Of a DNA stretch of 18,020 bases, positions 1 through 6,491 are shown in pieces. The notes under the pieces are model-generated. The model made no database searches, had not been told where the DNA came from, and saw only the letters and a program-made list of their open reading frames with translations. The number at the start of each line of letters is the position of its first letter. Position 1 is the stretch's first letter. A program made the translations under genes and the position numbers. The DNA comes from Chloroflexota bacterium (GTDB lineage Bacteria; Chloroflexota; Dehalococcoidia; JACQGW01), in assembly GCA_016199325.1 (NCBI GenBank), contig JACQGW010000343.1, positions 1-18,020 on the forward strand, read 5' to 3'.

Positions 1-90
1 CCTCCATCGACCCATCCCACCGCCCCATGCCCTCAGCCCTTCTTCCTTTCCCGCTCTCAACCGCTGCGCAAGCCCGAGTAGACGTCTTCC

Positions 91-120
91 TTGACAGTCA
101 TCGCGGCGTGCTGGTATACT
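91..120 (+). promoter_or_regulatory. Sigma-70-type promoter of rplU-rpmA-rpmE
   Basis: A perfect -35 box TTGACA (91-96) and a near-perfect -10 box TATACT (115-120) are separated by 18 bases. Transcription should start near 126-127, leaving a leader of about 33 bases before the rplU GTG at 160. The boxes lie where a longer rplU reading frame would begin, so they also argue against that longer start. The 90 bases before it hold nothing recognisable. Confidence 0.85.
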
Positions 121-159
121 CCTTTGCTGTATGTCAGTTTGATGCAGAGGAGCGCGAGT

Positions 160-474
160 GTGTACGCGGTCATACGAACCGGCGGCAAGCAATACCGAGT
201 GCAGCCGGGCCAGACCCTTGATGTGGAGCAGCTTCCCGGCGAGCGGGGAAGCACGGTTGAGTTCAGCGACGTCTTGATGGTTGCCGGCGAAGGGCAGACT
301 CGGGTGGGAACGCCAACGGTTGCCGGCGCCAGGGTTGTGGCACGGGTGGTGGGCGCCGGGCGAGGCGAGAAGATCATCGTCTTCAAGTACAAGCCCAAGA
401 CGCGCTATCGCCGCAAGCAGGGCCACCGCCAGGCGTACACCCGCCTCGTCGTCAAAGAGATCGTCGTCGACTAG
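160..474 (+). CDS. rplU: 50S ribosomal protein L21
   Basis: This is L21 of the large ribosomal subunit, an rRNA-binding protein of 104 residues, normal for the family. The N-terminus [13 protein letters not shown] and the C-terminal [16 protein letters not shown] stretch are the hallmark L21 motifs. The GTG start at 160 is chosen because AGGAG at 148-152 sits 7 bases upstream and the family begins exactly here. Upstream in-frame starts (TTG 91, ATG 142) lie in the promoter or before the Shine-Dalgarno. It is first in a three-gene ribosomal operon with rpmA 20 bases downstream, the usual L21-L27 order. Confidence 0.97.
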   Translation: MYAVIRTGGKQYRVQPGQTLDVEQLPGERGSTVEFSDVLMVAGEGQTRVGTPTVAGARVVARVVGAGRGEKIIVFKYKPKTRYRRKQGHRQAYTRLVVKEIVVD

Positions 475-494
475 AAAGGCGGAGGAAGCAAGCG

Positions 495-752
495 ATGGCA
501 CACAAGAAGGGAGTCGGGAGCTCCCGGAACGGTCGGGACAGCAAGCCCAAGATGCTGGGCGTCAAGCTCTACGACGGGCAGGCGGTGCGCGCCGGCGGGA
601 TTCTCGTCCGGCAGCGCGGCACGCCGATCAAGCCCGGCCAGAACGTCGGCGTCGGACGCGACCACACGCTCTTTGCGCTGGTCGACGGCCTCGTCAAGTT
701 CGACCATGCCTCGACCGAGCGCAAGCGCGTCAACGTCATGGCGATGGCGTGA
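495..752 (+). CDS. rpmA: 50S ribosomal protein L27
   Basis: L27 sits near the peptidyl transferase centre of the large subunit. The 85-residue protein starts [15 protein letters not shown], the conserved flexible N-terminal arm that reaches the tRNA acceptor ends. It continues with [21 protein letters not shown] and [16 protein letters not shown], all family signatures. There is no extra N-terminal peptide of the kind that is cleaved in Firmicutes L27. A GGAGGA Shine-Dalgarno (481-486) precedes the ATG by 8 bases. It is translated between rplU and rpmE. Confidence 0.97.
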   Translation: MAHKKGVGSSRNGRDSKPKMLGVKLYDGQAVRAGGILVRQRGTPIKPGQNVGVGRDHTLFALVDGLVKFDHASTERKRVNVMAMA

Positions 753-781
753 GCAGGCGGTAGAACAGGCGGCAGAAGAAG

Positions 782-982
782 ATGAAAGCGAAGATCCATC
801 CGAAATGGCAGAATGCGGCGGTGACCTGCGCCTGCGGGAACACGTGGCAGACGAAGTCGACGAAGACCCGGCTGCACGTGGACGTCTGTAGCCGCTGCCA
901 CCCGTTCTTCACGGGCGAGCAGCGCATCGTCGACACCGAAGGACGCGTCGAGCGGTTCAAGCGGCGGTACGGTCTCCAATAG
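782..982 (+). CDS. rpmE: 50S ribosomal protein L31, zinc-binding type
   Basis: L31 bridges the ribosomal subunits near the central protuberance. The 66-residue protein begins MKAKIHPKW and has four cysteines arranged CAC (C16, C18) and CSRC (C36, C39). It is therefore the zinc-containing form rather than the cysteine-less paralogue made under zinc starvation. The motif [21 protein letters not shown] is typical. It closes the operon: the hairpin terminator at about 1003-1055 follows 20 bases after its stop. A DUF1385 gene downstream of rpmE is a common bacterial order. Confidence 0.95.
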   Translation: MKAKIHPKWQNAAVTCACGNTWQTKSTKTRLHVDVCSRCHPFFTGEQRIVDTEGRVERFKRRYGLQ

Positions 983-1002
983 CCGGCCGCCGATCCGTCC
1001 CG

Positions 1003-1055
1003 GGGAGCGGGAGGGACAGGCATACGGGCCTGACCCTGCTCGCTCCCTCTTTTTT
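1003..1055 (+). terminator. Intrinsic terminator after rpmE
   Basis: A G+C-rich left arm (about 1003-1021) pairs imperfectly with a right arm (about 1028-1047), both sharing GGGAGCG...CAGGC-type sequence around a short loop. The stem is followed at once by a run of six T residues (1050-1055). This is a textbook rho-independent terminator and should separate the ribosomal operon from the following membrane-protein gene. Confidence 0.85.
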
Positions 1056-1110
1056 GCCTGGTACGCTGATTGCGGGTACGGACGACGAGCCGGTATCCGG
1101 GAGGCATGCT

Positions 1111-2049
1111 TTGAAGAGGCCCTACTTCTACGGTGGACAGGCGGTCATCGAAGGTGTCATGATGCGCGGGCGCAACCACATGGCCGTCGCCGTCCGCCAC
1201 CCGAGCGGCAGCATCGTCGTCCACAGCGAGCCGCTGACCTCCTCGTTCGCCAACAAGCCGTACGCCAAATGGCCGCTCATCCGCGGCGTCGCCACGCTGT
1301 GGGACACGCTCTCGCTGGGCATGCGCGCCCTGCTCTACTCGGCGAACGTCCAGATGGCCGAGACGCCCGAGGCTGGCGCCGAGAGCGAGATTCCGAAGGG
1401 CGCCCTCGCCGGCATCGCCGGCACCGCGCTCGTCTTCGGGGTCGCCGTCTTCTTCCTGCTGCCGCTCCTCCTGGTCGGCTGGATCGACCGCTTCCTCGAA
1501 TCGTCGTTCGTCAGCAACCTGATCGAGGGCGGGATTCGGCTGGCGCTGATCCTCGGCTACATGATCGGCATCGGCTTCCTACCGGACATTCGCCGCGTCT
1601 TCGCCTATCACGGCGCCGAGCACAAGGCGATCAACGCCTATGAGGCCGGCGTGCCGCTGGAGGTCGGCCGGGTCCAGCGTTTCAGCACCGCGCACACCCG
1701 CTGCGGCACCAGCTTCCTGCTCGTCCTCGTCGTGGCGTCGATCTTCGTCTTCGCGCTGCTGGGCCAGCCGCCCATGTGGCTGCGGGCGATCTCCCGCGTC
1801 GTGCTGCTCCCGTTCATCGCCGCCGTGGCCTACGAGATCATCCGATTCGGCGCCAGCTACAACCGATTCCCGCCGGTCCGGGTGCTCTTCACGCCCAACC
1901 TGGCGCTCCAGCGGCTGACGACCCGCCCGCCCGACGACTCGATGGTCGAGGTCTCCATCGCCGCCCTCAAGCGGGTCCTCCACCTGGACGGCGTCCTCCC
2001 GGCAGCAGAGCCGCCGGCCCGCCCGCTGGCGGCCCCAGTGGACGCCTAG
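1111..2049 (+). CDS. DUF1385 family membrane protein (YqhQ-like)
   Basis: This is a 312-residue DUF1385 protein; the family has no firmly assigned function. Family marks are the N-terminal FYGGQAVIEGVMMRG (residues 6-20), FAYHGAEHKAINAYE (164-178), HTRCGTSFLL (195-204) and YNRFPPVRVLFTPNLALQ (250-267). Four hydrophobic segments (about 101-122, 142-158, 202-219, 229-246) make it an inner-membrane protein. A TTG start at 1111 is preferred: GGGAGG lies 6 bases before it and the protein then begins right before the conserved motif. A longer in-frame start at 1054 would fall in the terminator T-run. The histidines and glutamate in HGAEH look like possible metal ligands (inference). It ends 3 bases from the convergent hisIE. 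Confidence 0.88.
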   Translation: MKRPYFYGGQAVIEGVMMRGRNHMAVAVRHPSGSIVVHSEPLTSSFANKPYAKWPLIRGVATLWDTLSLGMRALLYSANVQMAETPEAGAESEIPKGALAGIAGTALVFGVAVFFLLPLLLVGWIDRFLESSFVSNLIEGGIRLALILGYMIGIGFLPDIRRVFAYHGAEHKAINAYEAGVPLEVGRVQRFSTAHTRCGTSFLLVLVVASIFVFALLGQPPMWLRAISRVVLLPFIAAVAYEIIRFGASYNRFPPVRVLFTPNLALQRLTTRPPDDSMVEVSIAALKRVLHLDGVLPAAEPPARPLAAPVDA

Positions 2050-2052
2050 AAC

Positions 2053-2700
2053 CTAGCCGTCGGTTCGCCCGGCCGGCTTGCGACGGCGGGCGAGCTCGGC
2101 CCAGACGGGGGCGGGGGTCATGCGGCAGGCGGCCAGGAGGACGAGCGTGTGGAACCAGAGGTCGGCGACCTCGGCGGCGATGGGGCCCGGCTCGCCGTTC
2201 TTGGCCGCGATGATCACCTCGGCGGCCTCTTCGCCGATCTTCTTGCCGATCTTGTCGACGCCCTTCTCGAACAGGTAGGCGGTGTAGCTCCCCGCGGGCC
2301 GGCTGTGCCATCGCTCCTCGACGACGTCGAAGAGCTCGGCCAGGACGGCAGGGCCGGCGGCGGCCGGTTCCCCCTGCGCCCGCTCGTCGGGCAGGGCGCG
2401 GAAGAAGCAGCTCCGCTCGCCGGTGTGGCAGGTCGGCCCGGCGGGGAGCGCCTGGACGAGGAGCGCATCGCCGTCGCAATCGACCCGGATCCCCTGGAGT
2501 CGCAGCACGTTGCCGGACGTCTCCCCCTTGTGCCAGAGCGCCTGCCGGCTCCGTGAGAAGAACCAGACCTCGCCGGATTCGAGCGTCCGGCGCAGCGCCT
2601 CGGCGTTCATGTACCCGAGCATCAGGACTTCGCCGGTGCCCGCATGCTGGACAATCGCCGGCACCAGCCCGCGCTCGTCATACCGGATCACCATCGTCAT
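2053..2700 (-). CDS. hisIE: Bifunctional phosphoribosyl-AMP cyclohydrolase / phosphoribosyl-ATP pyrophosphatase
   Basis: This fused enzyme catalyses steps 2 and 3 of histidine synthesis: hydrolysis of PR-ATP to PR-AMP, then opening of the purine ring. Residues 1-110 are the HisI domain, with [25 protein letters not shown], the metal-binding DCDGDA (D74, C75, D76, D78) and CHTGERSCF (C91, C98). Residues 120-205 are the HisE domain with [24 protein letters not shown] and the [13 protein letters not shown] helix. It is last in hisH-hisA-hisF-hisIE. No Shine-Dalgarno is visible, because the ATG and everything upstream to the hisF stop are heptamer repeat; ATG 2694 (residue 3) is an alternative start. 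Confidence 0.95.
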   Translation of the reverse strand: MTMVIRYDERGLVPAIVQHAGTGEVLMLGYMNAEALRRTLESGEVWFFSRSRQALWHKGETSGNVLRLQGIRVDCDGDALLVQALPAGPTCHTGERSCFFRALPDERAQGEPAAAGPAVLAELFDVVEERWHSRPAGSYTAYLFEKGVDKIGKKIGEEAAEVIIAAKNGEPGPIAAEVADLWFHTLVLLAACRMTPAPVWAELARRRKPAGRTDG

Positions 2701-2830
2701 GCGTCACTCGTCATGCGTCATGCGTCACTCGTCACTGGTCAGCAGCCACCCGTCACCCGTCACCCACCACGCCATGACGCCATGACGTATGACGTATGAC
2801 GTATGACGTATGACGTATGACGTATGACGC
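2695..2830. repeat. Heptamer array filling the hisF-hisIE gap, two facing tracts
   Basis: On the + strand, 2695-2736 is six 7-base units of the form CGTCAYK (CGTCATG or CGTCACT). A degenerate middle section carries CGTCACC units. Then 2782-2829 is ATGACGT repeated six times plus a partial unit. The two tracts are near reverse complements, so the RNA can fold into a long imperfect hairpin. The array starts on the first codons of hisIE and ends one base before the hisF stop codon, leaving no other sequence between the two genes. Confidence 0.9.
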
Positions 2831-2831
2831 C

Positions 2832-3614
2832 TCACCCGTTCGGCATCAGGATCGGCCAGCGCACCGCCACGCCGTGGTCGGCGAGATAGCGCTTCACGTC
2901 GGCAATGGTGTAGGTGCGGTAGTGGAAGATGCTGGCGGCCAGCACGGCGTCGGCGTAGCCCTCGGTCAGCGCCTGGAGGAGGTGTACCGGCTCGCCGGCG
3001 CCCCCGCTGGCGATCACGGGCACCTGGACGGCCTGGGAAACGGCCCGGTTCAGGGCCAGATCGTAGCCCGTCTGCCGGCCGTCGGTATCCATGCTCGTCA
3101 GCAGGAGCTCGCCCGCGCCCAGCTCGACGACCCGCATGGCCCAGTCGACGGCGTCGAGGTCGGTCGGCCGCCGGCCGCCGTGCGTGACCACCTGCCAACC
3201 GGCGCCGTCGGGCCGGCGGCGAGCGTCGATGGCGACGACGATGCACTGGCTGCCGAACGCTTCCGCGGCCCGGCTCACCAGGTCGGGCTGCTGCACGGCG
3301 GCCGTGTTCAGGCTGATCTTGTCGGCGCCGGCGTGGAGCATTCGCCGGATGTCCTCGACCGTGCGCAGGCCGCCGCCGACCGTCAGCGGGATGAAGACCT
3401 GCTCGGCCGTCCGCTCGACGGCGGCGAGCATGGTCTCCCGTCCCTCGGCCGAGGCGGTGATGTCGAGGAAGACCAGCTCATCGGCCCCTTCCCGGTCGTA
3501 GTAGGCGGCCAGCTCGGCCGGATCGCCGGCGTCGCGCAGGTCGACGAACTGGACGCCCTTGACGACGCGCCCGCCGGTGACGTCCAGGCAGGGAATGATT
3601 CGGCGGGTCAGCAT
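2832..3614 (-). CDS. hisF: Imidazole glycerol phosphate synthase, cyclase subunit
   Basis: HisF uses ammonia delivered by HisH to turn PRFAR into imidazole glycerol phosphate and AICAR, the fifth step of histidine synthesis. The 260-residue protein is a complete beta/alpha barrel. It has [19 protein letters not shown] with catalytic D11, the phosphate-binding GGGLRT and ASGGAGEP loops, and the second catalytic aspartate D130 in VVAIDARR. The ATG overlaps the hisA stop by 7 bases, indicating translational coupling. The next gene, hisIE, is separated by 131 bases of repeat. Confidence 0.97.
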   Translation of the reverse strand: MLTRRIIPCLDVTGGRVVKGVQFVDLRDAGDPAELAAYYDREGADELVFLDITASAEGRETMLAAVERTAEQVFIPLTVGGGLRTVEDIRRMLHAGADKISLNTAAVQQPDLVSRAAEAFGSQCIVVAIDARRRPDGAGWQVVTHGGRRPTDLDAVDWAMRVVELGAGELLLTSMDTDGRQTGYDLALNRAVSQAVQVPVIASGGAGEPVHLLQALTEGYADAVLAASIFHYRTYTIADVKRYLADHGVAVRWPILMPNG

Positions 3615-4387
3615 GGGACGCAGGCGCGGGCCAGGGTTTCGAGCGCCTCGGGGAGGTCGATGGTGCCGACGTAGAGGGCCTTGCCGACGATGGCGGCCTC
3701 CAGACCGGCGGCCTGGAGCTGGACCAGGTGATCGAGCGTCGAGACGCCGCCGGATGCGATGATGGCGCCCACCTTCAGGCCCACCATGTGGGCGAGGGAC
3801 TGGAGGTTCGGCCCGGTCAGAGTGCCGTCTCGCGCGATGTCAGTGCAGACAAACCGGCGCACGCCGAGCTCGGCCATCTGCTGCAGCAGCTCGTCGGCGG
3901 AGACGCCGGCCCTATCACGCCAGCCATGGACGGCGACGATCCCGTCCCGGGCGTCGACCGAGACGACGATGCTGCGCGGGTGGCGATCGCACGCGATCTC
4001 GACGAGGTCCGGCTGTTCGACGGCGGCCGAGCCGAGGACGACGCGCTGGACGCCGGCGTCGAGCAGGCGGTCGATCGTCGCCAGGTCGCGCACGCCGCCG
4101 CCGAACTGCACGGGGATCTCGACGGCCTCGAGGATCTCGGCGAGGGCCGGCCAGTTCTCGACGCGGCCGGAGGCGGCGCCGTCCAGATCGACGACGTGCA
4201 GGCGCCCGGCGCCGAGCTCCTGCCAGCGGGCGGCCACTTCGACCGGTCGGACGGAGAAGATCGTCATGCGGTTGTAGTCGCCCTGGAACAAACGCACACA
4301 GCGGCCGCCTCGCAGGTCGATCGCGGGAACGACCTCCATCGGCCGCCGCTGGGCGACCGGCCGTGGCGCGGTTTGCGGGTTGCTCAT
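3608..4387 (-). CDS. hisA: Phosphoribosylformimino-5-aminoimidazole carboxamide ribotide isomerase
   Basis: HisA opens the ribose of ProFAR by an Amadori rearrangement to give PRFAR, the HisF-HisH substrate. The 259-residue barrel has catalytic D24 in [19 protein letters not shown], and phosphate-binding QFGGGVRD and [11 protein letters not shown]145 in VSVDARDG and [13 protein letters not shown] complete the active site. The start is the ATG at 4387, which overlaps the hisH TGA as ATGA; GAGG lies 8 bases upstream. About 16 residues precede the usual N-terminus (MEVVPAID, 4339), so an internal start is possible. The much longer open frame upstream lies inside hisH and is not coding. Confidence 0.95.
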   Translation of the reverse strand: MSNPQTAPRPVAQRRPMEVVPAIDLRGGRCVRLFQGDYNRMTIFSVRPVEVAARWQELGAGRLHVVDLDGAASGRVENWPALAEILEAVEIPVQFGGGVRDLATIDRLLDAGVQRVVLGSAAVEQPDLVEIACDRHPRSIVVSVDARDGIVAVHGWRDRAGVSADELLQQMAELGVRRFVCTDIARDGTLTGPNLQSLAHMVGLKVGAIIASGGVSTLDHLVQLQAAGLEAAIVGKALYVGTIDLPEALETLARACVPC

Positions 4388-5037
4388 CGTGATGCCTCGC
4401 AGCGAAGCGCCAGGGCGCAGAAGTTCTCGTAGAGGCGCAGCCCGAGATCGCCGCTCTTCTCGGGGTGGAACTGCGTGGCCAGCAGGTTGCCCCGGGCAAG
4501 GATGCTGGGAAACCGGATGGCTCCGTACTCGGTATGGCCCAGCGCGTCCCGGCCGTCGGCGATCTCGGGGTAGTAGCTGTGGACGAAGTAGAAGCTGGCG
4601 CCGTTCGGGAGGCCGGCCAGCCGTTCGTCGGCTCGGCAGATCTCGACCTGGTTCCAGCCGATGTGGGGAACTTTCAGCGCCGTTGGGAAGCGGCGGACCA
4701 CGCCGGGCAGGATGCCCAGGCAGGGCTGGCCGCCATCCTCTTCGCTCCATTCGAGCAACACCTGAAGCCCGAGACAGACGCCGAGAAAGGGCGTGCCGTC
4801 GGCGGCCGCGCCCCGCAGGACGTCGACGAGATCCAGGCGCCGGAGGGCCGCCATCATCTGGCCGGCCGCGCCGACGCCGGGCAGGATGACGGCCGCAGCG
4901 TGCCGAACGACCGCCCGATCGGCAGTTACCGTCGGCCAGAACCCCACGTGCCGAACGGCCCGCACTACGCTGCGGAGGTTCCCCGCACCGTAGTCGACGA
5001 CGGCGATGATCGGGCTCGATGGGTCGGCGGCAGCCAC
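4384..5037 (-). CDS. hisH: Imidazole glycerol phosphate synthase, glutamine amidotransferase subunit
   Basis: HisH hydrolyses glutamine and channels ammonia to HisF. It is a class I amidotransferase of 217 residues with VVDYGAGNLRSV at the N-terminus, the nucleophile C88 in GVCLGLQ, and H191/E193 in TQFHPEKSG. PHIGWNQV and FVHSYYP are also typical of HisH. The GTG at 5037 is chosen because it matches the family N-terminus and coincides with the transcription start predicted from the promoter just upstream. The longer frame to ATG 5130 would run through that promoter. It is first of the operon; hisG, D, B and C are not in the window. Confidence 0.92.
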   Translation of the reverse strand: MAAADPSSPIIAVVDYGAGNLRSVVRAVRHVGFWPTVTADRAVVRHAAAVILPGVGAAGQMMAALRRLDLVDVLRGAAADGTPFLGVCLGLQVLLEWSEEDGGQPCLGILPGVVRRFPTALKVPHIGWNQVEICRADERLAGLPNGASFYFVHSYYPEIADGRDALGHTEYGAIRFPSILARGNLLATQFHPEKSGDLGLRLYENFCALALRCEASR

Positions 5038-5043
5038 GCCGCA

Positions 5044-5073
5044 ATTATACGCAGGGACGGCGCGCCACTGCAA
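5044..5073 (-). promoter_or_regulatory. Promoter of hisH-hisA-hisF-hisIE
   Basis: On the - strand TTGCAG (5073-5068) is followed after 18 bases by a perfect TATAAT (5049-5044). The expected start of transcription, 6-7 bases downstream, falls at 5037-5038, directly on the hisH GTG. No Shine-Dalgarno can therefore be transcribed, which suggests a leaderless message. Confidence 0.7.
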
Positions 5074-5127
5074 ACACCCATCTGGTGGTCTGCCACGCTG
5101 ATCTTGATGGATGCGGCTTGCCGATCT

Positions 5128-5151
5128 CATGCGTCATACGTCATGCGTCAT
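5128..5151. repeat. Short heptamer array upstream of hisH
   Basis: CATGCGT, CATACGT and CATGCGT follow each other without spacing and a partial CAT ends the run. These are the same 7-base family as the hisF-hisIE array. It lies between the luxR-type gene and the hisH promoter, and no facing partner tract is visible here. Confidence 0.75.
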
Positions 5152-5207
5152 TCCGTCAGCTTTCGCCGGGCGCCACCCATCAATATCATTATCATTGTGG
5201 TGTTCCA

Positions 5208-5507
5208 CTAGTCACGGACGACCCCATGCTTGAGTGCCCACACGGCCGCCTGGGTTCGGGACGCCACCTGGAGCTTGGCGAGGATGCTGCTCACGTGAAG
5301 GCGGACGGTGTTGGCGCTGATGCCCAGACGCGCGGCGGTCTCCTTGTTGCTGAGGCCGTTTGCCAGCAGGCGCAGGACCATGAGCTCTCGCGGGCTCAGC
5401 TCTCGCGTCGGCTCGATTTGGCCAAGGGACAGCCCCGGTTGCTCGATGGCGTGACCGTTCGTGTCGGCTGTGATTTCGGGAGCTGTGATGGCGGGAGATG
5501 AAACCAT
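5208..5507 (-). CDS. Small LuxR/GerE-type HTH transcriptional regulator
   Basis: This 99-residue protein is almost only a LuxR-type DNA-binding domain. Residues 1-33 look disordered. Residues 34-99 carry [40 protein letters not shown] and [21 protein letters not shown], the four-helix GerE fold. There is no receiver, PAS or autoinducer domain, so how it senses a signal is unknown; it may act as a stand-alone regulator. The ATG at 5507 is chosen because AAAGGAGGG lies 4-5 bases upstream; the open frame continues to 5690 without family support. Its promoter region is shared with a divergent gene, and it could control that gene or itself (inference). Confidence 0.85.
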   Translation of the reverse strand: MVSSPAITAPEITADTNGHAIEQPGLSLGQIEPTRELSPRELMVLRLLANGLSNKETAARLGISANTVRLHVSSILAKLQVASRTQAAVWALKHGVVRD

Positions 5508-5659
5508 AGGACCCTCCTTTGCGGCATTGGCTGCGCGATGGCGCTTTCCAAGTTGCTCAGGCTGCGTCAGAATACTCCAAAGACCGTCATCTCGGCTATA
5601 GGAGATTGCTCTCCCGGTCGGTCTAGCCCATTCGGGGGCTCCCCTCGTCTCCAGGTGAT

Positions 5660-5689
5660 ACCATACGATCTTCCTAGGACTTTTGTCCA
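5660..5689 (-). promoter_or_regulatory. Possible promoter of the LuxR-type gene
   Basis: On the - strand TGGACA (5689-5684) and TATGGT (5665-5660) are 18 bases apart. The -35 box sits in the small inverted repeat GGAC-tttt-GTCC (5677-5688). The leader to the ATG at 5507 would be about 146 bases. Moderate match only. Confidence 0.4.
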
Positions 5690-5694
5690 CCGCC

Positions 5695-5705
5695 GGTACT
5701 GTACC
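5695..5705. promoter_or_regulatory. Palindrome GGTAC-t-GTACC, candidate operator
   Basis: A perfect inverted repeat of 5 bases around one central base lies just upstream of the possible luxR-type promoter and about 100 bases from the divergent promoter. It is flanked by GTCC (5685-5688) and GGAC (5710-5713). The position suits a dimeric regulator such as the neighbouring LuxR-type protein. This is inference from symmetry alone. Confidence 0.35.
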
Positions 5706-5801
5706 ATTTGGACTAACCGCCGTCTAGTAACTATTTCACAATTCTCCGCGCTGTGTTGAAATGCCTCAGGGCACTCCGCGGTCGGCCACTGTGCTGCCCG
5801 G

Positions 5802-5829
5802 TTGACATCAAGCGGCAGCATGGTATCAT
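5802..5829 (+). promoter_or_regulatory. Promoter of the 153-residue protein gene
   Basis: A perfect TTGACA (5802-5807) and TATCAT (5824-5829) are separated by 16 bases. Transcription should begin near 5836, about 47 bases before the ATG at 5883. Confidence 0.7.
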
Positions 5830-5882
5830 GGCAAGGCGCTCGGGTTCGCCCATAGACCACGGATCGGTGTGCAGGTGACGTC

Positions 5883-6344
5883 ATGCCAGAGTCGTTGCAA
5901 CGCGTTCGGCTCGCAATCCCCGCGGACTGCGTGCAGCTCGAAGGGGTAGCCGGCAGTTCGCTGGCTCGGCCCGACGGCAAGGGCCGCCGGAGCGATCACC
6001 GCGACGGCGTGCTGCGGAACGAGGTGCTGCTTCAAGAGCGCTACGACAGGAAGGAGAAGACCTGGCGCATCGGAGGCTTCCTCGAATGGCACACCCGCCT
6101 CGACGGCACGGTCACCCTGCGCGACGTCGGGTCGACGGGCGATACCCCCGACCCGGTCGTCATCAAGGCGCTCATCCGGGAGCTGGTCCTGCGGGAGTCG
6201 CCGGACGTCATCCAGGTCAAGGTCCGGGCCGATCAGGCGTTCTGGAACGACCTGTTCGCCGAGCTCCCCGGCTTCGAGCTCGAAGGCAAAGAGTTCGCCC
6301 GCCCCTACTGGCGCAACATCTGGATTCGCAAGCTCCGCCGGTGA
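5883..6344 (+). CDS. Unrecognised 153-residue protein, possibly acetyltransferase-like
   Basis: I do not recognise this family with confidence. It is soluble, with no signal peptide or membrane segment. The N-terminal 50 residues are charged and Arg/Gly-rich. The middle contains TWRIGGFLEWHTRLDGTVTLRDVGSTG. The C-terminal half has a helix-strand pattern, VIKALIRELVLRESPDVIQV, then VRADQAFWNDLFAELPGFEL and RPYWRNIWIRK. The order helix, strand, ADQAFW, PGFELEG recalls the last part of GNAT acetyltransferases, where an asparagine- or alanine-rich helix is followed by a GF.-.G strand; the acetyl-CoA P-loop (RxxGxG/A) is not seen. A good promoter and an AGGTG ribosome site (6 bases before ATG) support expression. 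It converges on recJ across a heptamer array. Confidence 0.7.
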   Translation: MPESLQRVRLAIPADCVQLEGVAGSSLARPDGKGRRSDHRDGVLRNEVLLQERYDRKEKTWRIGGFLEWHTRLDGTVTLRDVGSTGDTPDPVVIKALIRELVLRESPDVIQVKVRADQAFWNDLFAELPGFELEGKEFARPYWRNIWIRKLRR

Positions 6345-6353
6345 CGAGCGGTT

Positions 6354-6491
6354 AGTCGGCAGTCGAGAGTCGGCAGTCCGAAGTCCGGGAGGCGGAGCAC
6401 GCATCCTCGACCGGTGACTGCTGACTGCCGACCGTCACTCATCGAGAGTCGGGAGACGGACCGCCGACTGCCGACTGCCGACTGCCGACTC
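6354..6491. repeat. Inverted pair of heptamer arrays at the convergent junction with recJ
   Basis: The left tract 6354-6388 is five consecutive 7-base units (AGTCGGC, AGTCGAG, AGTCGGC, AGTCCGA, AGTCCGG). The facing tract includes GACTGCT-GACTGCC (6417-6430) and CCGACTG three times plus CCGACTC (6464-6491). The arms are reverse complements and can fold into a long stem between two convergent genes, so the element may work as a two-way terminator (inference). Its right half encodes the end of recJ. Confidence 0.88.

Noticed and set aside
91..159. N-terminal extension of L21 from TTG 91 or ATG 142
   Set aside because: It begins inside a consensus promoter, and the Shine-Dalgarno and family N-terminus both point to GTG 160.
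1056..1110. Promoter for the DUF1385 gene
   Set aside because: TTGCGG and TATCCG boxes can be drawn, but the predicted start would remove the ribosome site, so I cannot support it.
2695..2830. CRISPR array
   Set aside because: Repeats are 7 bases with no spacers, so they are simple tandem arrays.
2817..3674. Long + strand frames opposite hisF, hisH, recJ, fabF, accDA and ftsK
   Set aside because: They are typical high-G+C antisense shadows with Arg/Asp/Gly-rich, repetitive composition and no domain. The opposite strand has clear family members.
4388..5044. Long N-terminal extension of hisA
   Set aside because: It is a shadow frame of hisH on the same strand, Arg/Gly-rich with no HisA similarity; the coupled ATG at 4387 is the real start.
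5194..5207. Terminator hairpin GTGG-aaca-CCAC after the LuxR-type gene
   Set aside because: The stem is only 4 base pairs and no T-run follows; too weak to list.
5208..5690. 160-residue form of the LuxR-type protein
   Set aside because: The first 61 residues lack similarity and cross the likely promoter; a strong AAAGGAGGG lies directly before ATG 5507.
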